41,534 bases of DNA from Bernardetiaceae bacterium (GTDB taxonomy: Bacteria > Bacteroidota > Bacteroidia > Cytophagales > Thermoflexibacteraceae). Positions 1 to 8,595 of this stretch are shown here, piece after piece. A program made the translations under genes and the position numbers. Each line of letters opens with the position of its first letter. Position 1 is the stretch's first letter. A model generated the notes under the pieces. That model searched no databases. It was given only the letters and a program-made list of their open reading frames with translations, and was not told where the DNA came from. The DNA lies in assembly GCA_025056255.1 (NCBI GenBank), contig JANWVT010000021.1, positions 1-41,534 of the forward strand, given 5' to 3'.

Positions 1-3000
1 GGCAAAGGACGCACCAGTCCCAAAGCAATGTCTGCGGGTCCGCTGATAACTCGGAAATCAACCCTGCCACAAGGCATGGAGGCTACAAGGGGCTGTCCTG
101 CTGTGTTCCACTGTACATCGGCAAGCGGGTCGAAGGCGATGCTGCCACAGGGAGCGGGAAAGACGTTGAAGCAGACTTGTGCGCGGCTGTTAGTGCCTGA
201 CTGACCAAAGAAGGTGAAGCAGACTCTGCCCGCACCCATGATGCGGTAGCCTTGGAACTGTCCCAGCGTGAAAATAGGCTCCACAGGACCGGAGAAGGTG
301 CGCGTAGCAGGCTGTCCGTTGAGCAAAAGCATCTGCGGGTTGATGATTTCTCCTGCGGGGTTGAAGACGCGGTCAGGCAGTACAGGCAGCGTGCTCATGT
401 TCAAAGGAGAAGGCGGAGGCAAAATCGGTGGCGGCGGTACAGGATTAATGACTGTCAAGGTGTAGTTCTTAGTTGCTGTACAGCCGTTGCCTGTTACCTG
501 AACGGTAAAGCTAAATGTACCAGCACTTGGAGGCGTACCGCTTAATACGCCACCAGAGGAGATGCTTAACCAACTGGGCAAACCAGCGCCTGACCATGTA
601 ACCGGACCTGGCAGAGGAGATTGGGTTAGCGATTGGGTATATAAAGTACTTACTGTGCCATTGGGCAAGCTGGCAGGCAAAATGTTTACTATCGCAGGGC
701 AATTAATCACCACCGTGTAGCTCTGAGTAGCCGAGCAGCCGCCCCCAGAAACTTGGATGGTGAAGTTGTAGGTGCCAGCCGCAGTAGGAGTGCCCGAGAT
801 AACTCCCGTGCTGCTGTTCAAGCTCAACCCCGATGGCAAACTGCCCGAAGACACCGTCCATGTCGGCGTGCCCGTCAAGCCTGTCTGGGTCAAGGTTTGG
901 CTGTATGAACTGCCCACCGTGCCGTTGGGCAAACTGGTAGGATTGATGGTGATAGTAGGGCAAGTGGCATTCCCCTGAATGATAAAATTATAAGGATTCT
1001 CATCCGCATCATTGTTAGCGATGCTGATTTCCGCTGTATGGGTGCCTAATGCGAGTGGTTGGTATTTCACTACAAAGGTCAAATCTGTTCCGTCAGGATT
1101 AATATGGTTGGCAGCAGGCTGTGCTTGTACAGTAAAATGTGTAGTAGGTGTAACTGTCACTATTGGTGTGCCAGTCAAATTTAGGCGCGCACTGCCTGTA
1201 TTGCGAATGCTGAAAGTGTGGGTTTGAGCATTGCCTAACGTAACTGAGCCAAAGTCAGTATGGTCAGCAGCATTAGGCGTAAGGTCGCCATCGGCTATTT
1301 CAATGCCATTTCCCAGCACTGCTATTTCAGGTTGCAAATTCAGACCGATTAATAGCGGGTCGTGGTCTGAGGAGCGGAACATGTCTGGCTGATAAAAATT
1401 AGCAGGTTTAGCTGTGCTGCCACTCAAATTTTCTGTGTTATAATCAAACTCTTCAGGCTCATCGGAATTGATGTGCCACTCCACTGCTCCTGTTACAAAC
1501 GGTCTAATAGCAGGAGTAGCCAAAGCATGGTCTAAGTAACCTGCCTGTCCACTGAACACATAAGAATATCCTTTTACAGCGGCAGGGTCTCCGTCAAACT
1601 CGTCTATCAAATCAATATAGCCTGCATTTTTAAGCGTAGTGATGGGGTCTTCCTTGGCATAGGAATTTAAATCACCCATAATGATGATTCGATTGATGCC
1701 AGTGCCAGTAGGGTCTGTTGCAAGATGTGCCAGTAAAGCGTTGGCGGCTGCCACACGGTCGGCGTTAAATGCGCCTTGCCCATCGCCTTGGTCGGCATTG
1801 GCACCTGTTCCTGTACCACTTTTAGATTTAAAGTGATTTACAGAAACGATAAATGTACCACCATTGCTGTTTTGACGGAATGCTTGCGTTAGAGCAGGGC
1901 GTGTGTTAGTGGTGAAAGGATATACGTTGTTCAAAACAGCAGTTGTGCCGATAGGTGTTACAGAAGCAGGCTTATAAATAATAGCCACCTTGATGGCATC
2001 TGTGCCGCAAGCGTTGAGTTGTGAGGTATTAGCATCTACATCTATGAATGTGTAAGTGCCAGCACCCATAGCTGCATTTAAGCCATTTACTAAGTCTTGA
2101 ATGGCACTGGCTGCATCATAACCGTCGTTTTCTACTTCCATTAGCCCCACTACGTCAGCATTCATAGCCGAAAGTTTAGCAATAATTTTATCTCGCTGAC
2201 GCGCAAATTCGGCAGCATTATTAGCTCCACGACAAGTGGTTGCAGCACCCCCAACTCCATTTGTACAGCCGCTGAACGTATTGAAATAATTTAAAATATT
2301 AGCAGCAGCTATTTTAAGTGTTGCTGAAGCACCTACTGAAGGAGGTGTTGCTTGTCGCGGATTGGGCGTGTTATCGAAACTAATGGCGCCTGTTGGGCGA
2401 ATGCGATAATTGCTAAACCCGAAATGCATAATACCTTCCAAATTGGTAATCTGATAGCCATTTCGCACCGGATTAGCAGCATTGATGCCATAGGCAAAAG
2501 GTAATTGATAAACGCCATCTTTTTCATCATCTAAAATAATGCGATTTAAGTCATTAGCAGCTTGCTGTGCATTGGCAGCTGCACCCGGTGCAACTATATT
2601 AGTAGGCTGCATCAAGCGACCATTGGAAAGCACTACCTCTCCTAAGCGAGCTAACTGACGCACATCGCTAACGGTTAGCGTTTGTGGGAAGCGAACCCGC
2701 ATACCTTCAAAACGCTCTAAAAAGGTATTGGAAGGCAGAGGCAAGGTTACATTGACAGTAGCAGGCAGCGGTTGTGCCGTAGCTGTAACGGTAACGGTAG
2801 GCGAACCTGTAATAACTGCCATTCCAAAAGAAGGCGAAGAACTATTTTCTTGTACTGTTCCAGTTACCATTACGCGGTCTCCAACGTTTACCGGCGCATT
2901 AGAAATTACAAAAATACCTTCCGAAGTAGCGGGGTTGGCATCTGCATCTGCATCTTCTTCTTGCAGAAAAAAGCCAGCTACAGTGGCGGAAAAGTTAAAT

Positions 3001-5474
3001 TTCCCTGTTACGATACCTTCCACAGTGGCTACTCCCGGCGTTGCCGACATGCCGCTACCTTGTAGTTCATGGATTTTTTTGAGTCCTTGCAGGGTGATGC
3101 GGTAAGAAGTAGATTTTTGGTGATTGCGGGCAGGCAAATCTTTTGAAATGGTGCTGCCGCCATACCAAATGTTGTCGCCATTGTCTATGAGTAGTTGGAT
3201 AGTCTGCCCCTCCCAAGTAGTCATAGCACCTGAGGGCATACTGATAATTCCTTCGAAGCTGCCCCCTACATTTAAGGAACTCAACAAGTTAGCAAAGCGA
3301 ACAGGTGGGTCAGCGGGATTACCCGACCAGCGATAAAGCTGAAACACACCTGCTCCATCGCTCGAGCCAGCAATAATTAAGCAACCATTAGCATTGCATT
3401 CTATAGAACGGATACCTAATCCACCCAAGTCTAATTCAATAGGTGTGCCGAGTGTAGGTGCGCCCACAAAGCCACCGTTTGCCCATGTTGTAAAATTGAT
3501 AACAGGGGCAATTAGTGCCTTGTTACGAGCAGGGAGCGGAACTTGTGGAGCGCGGAAGCCAATGAATGCCGTAGTGCCATCGGGCGCAATCGTGAAGCCT
3601 TCAATGTTCAGCCCACCTTTGTCTGGGTCTTCGGGAACTTTGCCAGCAGCACCCGAGGCTGTTAAATTATAGCCATTGGCATCGCCCCATGTAAACAAAT
3701 CTGTCCTGAAATTAGCATAGTGGCTTTGATAGGTGATGGTAGCTCCTGCTCCTGTGCCGCTCAGTACAGTGTGAATGATGCGCGAGCGGTTTGGACGCAA
3801 AGCGCCAGAAGAATTATTGCTGTGCGAACCAATCCAATAAATATGATTGCCTGAACGTGCTACTCCTTCAATATCTACTTCACTTGAGCCTGAAAGTGCC
3901 AAAGAACTTGTTAAGTCAAATTTCGCTACTGGCAAACCAGACTGATTGCGGTGATACAAGCGGATAGTTTGGTCTTCATCGTTGGCAGTTAGCATAAAAT
4001 CGTTGTCAATAGCTACTGCTGCTGAAAGGTCGCTTGCATCGGTATGAAAGCGAGCATTGGCAGGCTGCACAGCAGCGGCAGAAGCAGCATAATCAATTAT
4101 GATGGAAGCACTGAGCGAGCCATCGCTCACTGTGAGGGTGATGTTGCTAAAACCTACTCCATTAGGCGTGATGCGAATGTTACGCGTTGTCCCCGTACCG
4201 GTGATGATGATATTACTATTGTTAACAACGGCAGGGTTACTGCTACTTGCTGTAACGGTAAGCCCCGCTGCAGGCGTTTCCGCATCGGCTACTACTATGT
4301 CTATGCCCAATACCGCTGCCGGGTCAGTGGGGTCTGAGGCTACTCCGCTCACAGCAAAGGGCGATGGAATGGTTGCCGCTCCGCCATCTAACAAATCGGT
4401 AGTAGAGGGTGCAAAGGCTATGGTAGGAGCTGTGTTTACACTTGCCGCAATGGTGAAACTAAACACATAATTATCGCCACCTGTGCCATTGCCGTCGCCG
4501 TCTAATTTTTGTCCCGAGCCATTCTCTATATTGTTAGCATGCAGGGTTACAGTAACGGTTTCACCTGCTACAAATGCAGCAGAAGGCGTAATAGTAATGG
4601 TATTTACACCGTTTGCTGCTGTTGCTGGGTAAGAAGTGGAGCCACTTAAAGAGCCAGTTACAGTGATAGCATTGGCAGCTATATTAACCGATTGGTCAAA
4701 ATTAATGACAATGTTTGTACTTGCTGATACGCTTGTTGCGCCATTGGCGGGAGTAGTAGTGCTTACTTGCGGAGGAACTCCTACGGGGCTGCCGCTTACC
4801 GTAAGCATATCAAAGCGCCACGTGCCAGTGGTATTATATGTAGAACTACTGTTTGACGCCTGATAAGCACTTGTAGAAGGCTCAAACTCGGCTACAATCC
4901 GAAAACGGGCATTGGCATTGTTATTCAATGCAGTAACGCCGCTTAAATTAGCTATGCGATTGTTGAACCATGTATCTCCTGCTGTACCTTGAAAAAGCGT
5001 AGGAAAGTCATTCCAAGTAGCGCCTCCATCGGTAGAGTATTGCAACCGTACATGACGCGCTGCTGCATTGCTATGCCGCTGATCCCAGCTCACTTGTATG
5101 TTTTGGTATCCAACAGTACTAACGGCAAACTCAATACCCCTTTGCTTATTACCTGTTCCTTGCGAAGCGAAATTGGTAACATTCCAAGCTGAATTATCAG
5201 TGGCTGCTGGGTCAGTAGAACCTCCATTGACAGTTCCGGAAGCAAATGAAGCGGTTGTGCCTCCTAAAAGGCTAATAGTGCCGCTTCCAATACTGGGGGA
5301 AGTAGTACCAGTAGTGAGATTTCCATCTGGGGGTACAGAATTAAAATTCCATTGCGTAATGATGGTCTGCCCTACCAGTCGATTGGAGGTAGTTAGTAGA
5401 AGCATTCCTAAAAAAAGAAACTTCCACAAAAGTTTCTTGTGGAAGTGTTGCCAGTTGTAGCTGTGTTTTGTCAT
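1..5474 (-). CDS. Giant secreted ExeM/NucH-type extracellular endonuclease (3' end beyond window)
   Basis: Reads open from ATG at 5474 to the left edge, 1824 codons with no stop, so the C-terminus is missing. Residues 1-36 form a signal peptide ending VGQ. Then come an N-terminal beta-rich region, an SbsA-like Ig domain (about 235-335), a cadherin-like stretch (about 340-470), a DUF3616-like module (about 475-770, with DIEG and SHSNN motifs), a YhcR-like OB-fold (about 805-905) and a DNase I-like endonuclease/exonuclease/phosphatase domain (about 1050-1377). That last domain has the expected motifs MEVEND, VNHFKSKSG, MGDLNSY and SDHDPL. A choice-of-anchor-D domain (about 1380-1497) and two putative-Ig repeats beginning LPNGTV follow, then a Pro-rich linker. 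ExeM/NucH relatives are metal-dependent extracellular nucleases; a role in DNA scavenging or biofilm turnover is inferred. A type IX sorting domain may lie beyond the edge. The reading frame was checked at several points. Confidence 0.88.
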   Translation of the reverse strand, partial: MTKHSYNWQHFHKKLLWKFLFLGMLLLTTSNRLVGQTIITQWNFNSVPPDGNLTTGTTSPSIGSGTISLLGGTTASFASGTVNGGSTDPAATDNSAWNVTNFASQGTGNKQRGIEFAVSTVGYQNIQVSWDQRHSNAAARHVRLQYSTDGGATWNDFPTLFQGTAGDTWFNNRIANLSGVTALNNNANARFRIVAEFEPSTSAYQASNSSSTYNTTGTWRFDMLTVSGSPVGVPPQVSTTTPANGATSVSASTNIVINFDQSVNIAANAITVTGSLSGSTSYPATAANGVNTITITPSAAFVAGETVTVTLHANNIENGSGQKLDGDGNGTGGDNYVFSFTIAASVNTAPTIAFAPSTTDLLDGGAATIPSPFAVSGVASDPTDPAAVLGIDIVVADAETPAAGLTVTASSSNPAVVNNSNIIITGTGTTRNIRITPNGVGFSNITLTVSDGSLSASIIIDYAASAAAVQPANARFHTDASDLSAAVAIDNDFMLTANDEDQTIRLYHRNQSGLPVAKFDLTSSLALSGSSEVDIEGVARSGNHIYWIGSHSNNSSGALRPNRSRIIHTVLSGTGAGATITYQSHYANFRTDLFTWGDANGYNLTASGAAGKVPEDPDKGGLNIEGFTIAPDGTTAFIGFRAPQVPLPARNKALIAPVINFTTWANGGFVGAPTLGTPIELDLGGLGIRSIECNANGCLIIAGSSDGAGVFQLYRWSGNPADPPVRFANLLSSLNVGGSFEGIISMPSGAMTTWEGQTIQLLIDNGDNIWYGGSTISKDLPARNHQKSTSYRITLQGLKKIHELQGSGMSATPGVATVEGIVTGKFNFSATVAGFFLQEEDADADANPATSEGIFVISNAPVNVGDRVMVTGTVQENSSSPSFGMAVITGSPTVTVTATAQPLPATVNVTLPLPSNTFLERFEGMRVRFPQTLTVSDVRQLARLGEVVLSNGRLMQPTNIVAPGAAANAQQAANDLNRIILDDEKDGVYQLPFAYGINAANPVRNGYQITNLEGIMHFGFSNYRIRPTGAISFDNTPNPRQATPPSVGASATLKIAAANILNYFNTFSGCTNGVGGAATTCRGANNAAEFARQRDKIIAKLSAMNADVVGLMEVENDGYDAASAIQDLVNGLNAAMGAGTYTFIDVDANTSQLNACGTDAIKVAIIYKPASVTPIGTTAVLNNVYPFTTNTRPALTQAFRQNSNGGTFIVSVNHFKSKSGTGTGANADQGDGQGAFNADRVAAANALLAHLATDPTGTGINRIIIMGDLNSYAKEDPITTLKNAGYIDLIDEFDGDPAAVKGYSYVFSGQAGYLDHALATPAIRPFVTGAVEWHINSDEPEEFDYNTENLSGSTAKPANFYQPDMFRSSDHDPLLIGLNLQPEIAVLGNGIEIADGDLTPNAADHTDFGSVTLGNAQTHTFSIRNTGSARLNLTGTPIVTVTPTTHFTVQAQPAANHINPDGTDLTFVVKYQPLALGTHTAEISIANNDADENPYNFIIQGNATCPTITINPTSLPNGTVGSSYSQTLTQTGLTGTPTWTVSSGSLPSGLSLNSSTGVISGTPTAAGTYNFTIQVSGGGCSATQSYTVVINCPAIVNILPASLPNGTVSTLYTQSLTQSPLPGPVTWSGAGLPSWLSISSGGVLSGTPPSAGTFSFTVQVTGNGCTATKNYTLTVINPVPPPPILPPPSPLNMSTLPVLPDRVFNPAGEIINPQMLLLNGQPATRTFSGPVEPIFTLGQFQGYRIMGAGRVCFTFFGQSGTNSRAQVCFNVFPAPCGSIAFDPLADVQWNTAGQPLVASMPCGRVDFRVISGPADIALGLVRPL

Positions 5475-5916
5475 ACAGTAAAAACTTGATGCATCAACAT
5501 AAAATTTCACGTGCAAAGTTAGGCTGTATGACAAGTCTCAAAACGAAGTGTTGAATTACGTTTTTGTGAAAAATGCTTATGATTTGTTAAGTCTAAGTAG
5601 TTGTTTTGGTTTTTGTAAAGTTCTTCTTGTCAAACTTCATATTTCATGAAGGCAAACTCGCCGTTATTCATGTCCTCATGAACAAGTATTTTCCACTTGT
5701 GAATATATGTGCAACGGCAAAAAGTTGTGTCTTTCCCATTCTGCTATCTTTTGTGGTGTGTGAGGACATAATGTCGTTGATGCACGCTGCTGTTTTTCGT
5801 GTACTTACAAGCAGCCCTGTTGTGAGTAAGTATTGTAGCAAGGTTGTTTTTCAGCTACTCAATCCTGCCATTCTGTCTTAGTCATCGCATTTGCCTCTGT
5901 AAAACCTACATACGCC
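5475..5916. other. Intergenic region, about 440 nt, no supported gene
   Basis: Apart from the nuclease promoter near 5514-5542 I see nothing firm. A 91-codon plus-strand frame at 5606-5881 begins with TTG, has no recognisable domain and no promoter match, and is treated as chance. The beta-propeller gene ends at 5917 without an obvious T-tailed hairpin. Confidence 0.5.
5514..5542 (-). promoter_or_regulatory. Promoter of the nuclease gene
   Basis: On the minus strand TTTG (5539-5542) is followed after 17 nt by TAACTTTG (5514-5521). This matches the Bacteroidota -33/-7 consensus TTTG / TAnnTTTG exactly. It lies 39 nt before the ATG at 5474. Confidence 0.7.
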
Positions 5917-6741
5917 CTAATATTGCCAAAACCGCAACAAATTTTCCTCTAAGGTAATGAGCCGGCTACCTGCCATTGCCAAACCTTTCAAATTGGCAGT
6001 TGTCTCAGCTAATACCCACTTAGTAGATTGTGCGTTGTAGAGGTTTTTTCTAACGATATTGTTATCCTCATAGTAAAAAATTGCGTCGCTATGCAGTGTA
6101 AAAACTGGCGTTTTAACAGAAATATTGCGAATAAAATTGCCAATATTATCAAACTGTAAAATGCCGTAACCATTAGCAAGCAAAAACAGGTAATTTTGGT
6201 ATTCTGCCATTTGGACAATATCTAACGAAGCATCAGGAAGCAGTAAGCTCAAATCGGTTTGGAGTAAGATGCGTCCCAACTTTTTATCAAATTTTTTGAG
6301 TGAAAAGCTAACATCATCGTAGAGCCAAAATGTATTGTCTGCTGCTTGGGTTGCCACTCGTACAAAGCCGCCATCGGGTAATTGGAAACGATAGGTTTCT
6401 ATTGGTGTTAAAAAGCGATTGAGCAATACAAAACTTTGTAACTCCCGATAAAAAGCAAAAATGCGCACAGCTGAGCGAGCATCTATTAGCGTAACACTTG
6501 CTACTTCTTGCGGCGAATAAGTCAGCAAGTAGTTGCCCAAAGAGTCATAAGAATGGATATTACCTTGTTTATCAGCCACATACAGATTGCCATAGCCATC
6601 TGCCGAAATAGCAACCGCCTGCTGTACGGAAATGCTTTTATAGCTGTGCAGCGTATCTTGTGAAACTGCTTCAAGGCTTTTCAGCAGTAGGCAGCAGAGC
6701 ATAAGTATTTTCAAAACTAAGCAACTTTGCATCGGTGCCAT
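5917..6741 (-). CDS. Exported beta-propeller-like protein of unknown function
   Basis: About 274 residues. The N-terminus has a hydrophobic segment (LVLKILMLCCLLLKS) ending in AVSQ, a likely type I signal peptide. The rest contains repeated short strands such as DGYGNLYVADKQGNIHSYD and ANGYGILQFDNIGNFIRNI, which resemble NHL or six-bladed propeller blades. I do not recognise a named family. ATG codons at 6741 and 6732 are both possible; a TTG at 6744 is less likely. All candidate starts lie inside the 3' end of lpxH (overlap about 60-70 nt), so it is probably translated from the same message. Being exported, it is unlikely to be an LpxH subunit; an envelope role is inference only. Confidence 0.7.
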   Translation of the reverse strand: MAPMQSCLVLKILMLCCLLLKSLEAVSQDTLHSYKSISVQQAVAISADGYGNLYVADKQGNIHSYDSLGNYLLTYSPQEVASVTLIDARSAVRIFAFYRELQSFVLLNRFLTPIETYRFQLPDGGFVRVATQAADNTFWLYDDVSFSLKKFDKKLGRILLQTDLSLLLPDASLDIVQMAEYQNYLFLLANGYGILQFDNIGNFIRNISVKTPVFTLHSDAIFYYEDNNIVRKNLYNAQSTKWVLAETTANLKGLAMAGSRLITLEENLLRFWQY

Positions 6742-7483
6742 CAAAGGTTACATATGTGCAAAAATGTATCCATTCGCCTAAATTGAGGTAGCGCCCTGAA
6801 AAATGACAGTTATCTGCTGTAACGGTTAGGTCAAGTGGAAAATGCCGATGCCCAAAAATGTAAAAATGATGCGGATTTTCCTGATGTTTTTTTTGACAAT
6901 ATTGCCAAATCCATTCGTCTTCACCCATGCAATAGTGTGCATTACCCTTCTTTTTGCTTTGGCGCGACCATGCATAGGCAATATTCATGCCTACAAAAGC
7001 AGGTAGTTTGTCGAAGCACCATTGAAAAAAATTGACCCGAAAAAAATATTTTTTCAACAGCTTGTAGGCTATGTCGCCCGGACCTAAGCCGTCGCCATGC
7101 CCTATTAAAAATTTTTTACCATTGCATGTAAATGATTGCGGCTTATGATAAACAGGCGTGCCAAGTTCTTGGGTGAAGTAAGTAAATATCCACAAGTCGT
7201 GATTGCCTGTAAAAATGCTTACAGGAACACCGCCATCGGTCAGTTCTGCAATTTTTCCAAGCAGTCGTACGGCGCCTTTGGGCACTACATATTTGTATTC
7301 AAACCAGAATTCAAACAAATCGCCCATTAGAAAGATGTGTGCGGCAGTGTCTTGTATGGCATCTAACCAACGAATGATTTTGCGTTCGCGCTGCAAACTG
7401 GTTGCATGGTCAGGATAGCCCAAGTGAAAATCGGAGGCAAAATAGAGTCGCTGATGTGCTTGCAGGTTGATTTCCGGTATCAT
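6671..7483 (-). CDS. lpxH: UDP-2,3-diacylglucosamine diphosphatase (LpxH-like)
   Basis: A 270-residue calcineurin-like metallophosphoesterase with the full metal-ligand set: D18 and H20 in DFHLG, GD at 54-55 in MGDLFEFWF, GNHD at 93-96, HGDG at 129-132, and a C-terminal GHRH. The FEFWF context after GD is typical of LpxH. LpxH removes UMP from UDP-2,3-diacylglucosamine to give lipid X in lipid A synthesis, at the cytoplasmic face of the inner membrane. Length fits Bacteroidota orthologues, which are slightly longer than the roughly 240 residues of E. coli LpxH. It lies 64 nt downstream of the fucosyltransferase gene on the same strand and overlaps the next gene, suggesting one transcript. Confidence 0.88.
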   Translation of the reverse strand: MIPEINLQAHQRLYFASDFHLGYPDHATSLQRERKIIRWLDAIQDTAAHIFLMGDLFEFWFEYKYVVPKGAVRLLGKIAELTDGGVPVSIFTGNHDLWIFTYFTQELGTPVYHKPQSFTCNGKKFLIGHGDGLGPGDIAYKLLKKYFFRVNFFQWCFDKLPAFVGMNIAYAWSRQSKKKGNAHYCMGEDEWIWQYCQKKHQENPHHFYIFGHRHFPLDLTVTADNCHFSGRYLNLGEWIHFCTYVTFDGTDAKLLSFENTYALLPTAEKP

Positions 7484-7547
7484 AGATGAATAACCTTAAT
7501 AGGAATAGAGGTATTTTAACAAGCCTGTATGCCACAGAAAGCATGAT

Positions 7548-8447
7548 TTATTGGACAGTATGCCACTCAGGTGGTATTAATCGGGTTCTTTTTCTTTGGT
7601 TTAATTCAGCATCTGCAAACCAATGAGCAGGCGCCCAAACTTGCTTGTCGGGTGCTGTGCCCAACCATGCACCCCACCAAGAAAAGGTGCTGTTAGCAAT
7701 AATGAAATGCCGGCAACGAGTCATCAGCTGAAAATCGGCAAATGGCTGATTGTCTGCAAACTGATTGGGTACTACTTCGTGTGGCAAACTTATGCGTGCA
7801 AACTGTTCGCGGCACCATTGTGTATCATCTGAAAAGATGTAAAAAAATGCTTTTTCGCCAAATTTTTCGCAAACCTGTGAAACAGCCGCCTTGTAATAAC
7901 TCACAGGTAAAGGAGGAAGCAGTTGAGAAATGTGCGGTTTGAGATAGTCTCCACGCCGTACGTGCAAAGCAACGGCTATGGGCTCCTTATCAATTCGTTG
8001 CTGCCATTCTTTTGCAGCTCCTTTTAAAGAGTAGCGAAATTGTAAGTGCTGCCTAAGAATCGTTTCAACAGCCTGTACATAACGGTAATCTTGCCAAGTG
8101 CCCTGCAATAGTGCAGGTGGATAAATTTCCTCTGGATTAATGGGGTCATCGTTTTCTTCAATTATCTTGTAGTGAGTCAGGTCAAAAATTTTTGTTGCCA
8201 ACGCATTCAAACGCCAGTAGCGACTTTGTTGAAAGAGTGCCAAGTGCCATTGATTGCAAAAACGAGGGCAAATCTTGAAAATATGCAAACTGTAATCGCG
8301 TTGGGTAAGCAATACGGCATGTCTGTTTTCCGACAAGTACATAGCATCTAACCATACTTTTTTTTGATGCAGATGCTCTAAGTACATACCAAAAGCATAT
8401 TGAAACAGTTGATTACCCAAGCCTCCTGACAATCTGTTGATTAGCAT
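7548..8447 (-). CDS. Alpha-1,2-fucosyltransferase (GT11 family)
   Basis: 299 residues. Diagnostic GT11 features are the N-terminal GGLGNQLFQYAFG (8-20), the GDP-fucose-binding HVRRGDY (162-168), SDD at 206-208 and the C-terminal ANSTFSWWGAWL (251-262). The family transfers fucose from GDP-fucose to a galactose in an alpha-1,2 linkage. No signal peptide is present, so it acts in the cytoplasm, plausibly on a lipopolysaccharide or capsule precursor. It is not inside a glycosyltransferase cluster here; the neighbours are lpxH downstream on the same strand and a divergent GH20 hexosaminidase. The acceptor cannot be told from sequence. Confidence 0.92.
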   Translation of the reverse strand: MLINRLSGGLGNQLFQYAFGMYLEHLHQKKVWLDAMYLSENRHAVLLTQRDYSLHIFKICPRFCNQWHLALFQQSRYWRLNALATKIFDLTHYKIIEENDDPINPEEIYPPALLQGTWQDYRYVQAVETILRQHLQFRYSLKGAAKEWQQRIDKEPIAVALHVRRGDYLKPHISQLLPPLPVSYYKAAVSQVCEKFGEKAFFYIFSDDTQWCREQFARISLPHEVVPNQFADNQPFADFQLMTRCRHFIIANSTFSWWGAWLGTAPDKQVWAPAHWFADAELNQRKRTRLIPPEWHTVQ

Positions 8448-8562
8448 ATTTTAAATACACTCAAAATCGCACAAACAGGTTTTATGGTCTGCGAAAATGT
8501 TGTTTTTTTGGCAAAGCAGCGGCATGTTCGCCCAAATTAAACTTACTGAATGCTATTTTTAT

Positions 8563-8569
8563 TACTTTG
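8563..8569 (+). promoter_or_regulatory. Possible -7 element for the GH20 gene
   Basis: TACTTTG lies 26 nt before the ATG at 8596. It is TAnnTTTG with one base missing between TA and TTTG, so it is only near-consensus. Its position argues for the start at 8596 over upstream in-frame starts. Confidence 0.4.
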
Positions 8570-8595
8570 CACACATGCAAAACTTGCTTGTAAAA

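Noticed and set aside
2728-4470. Several plus-strand open frames of 90-125 codons inside the nuclease gene
   Set aside because: They are antisense to a long gene with clear domains and show low-complexity Val/Thr/Ala-rich composition expected from reading its complement.
5606-5881. 91-codon plus-strand open frame between the nuclease and propeller genes
   Set aside because: Starts with TTG, has no domain, no promoter or ribosome site, and no neighbour context; most likely chance.
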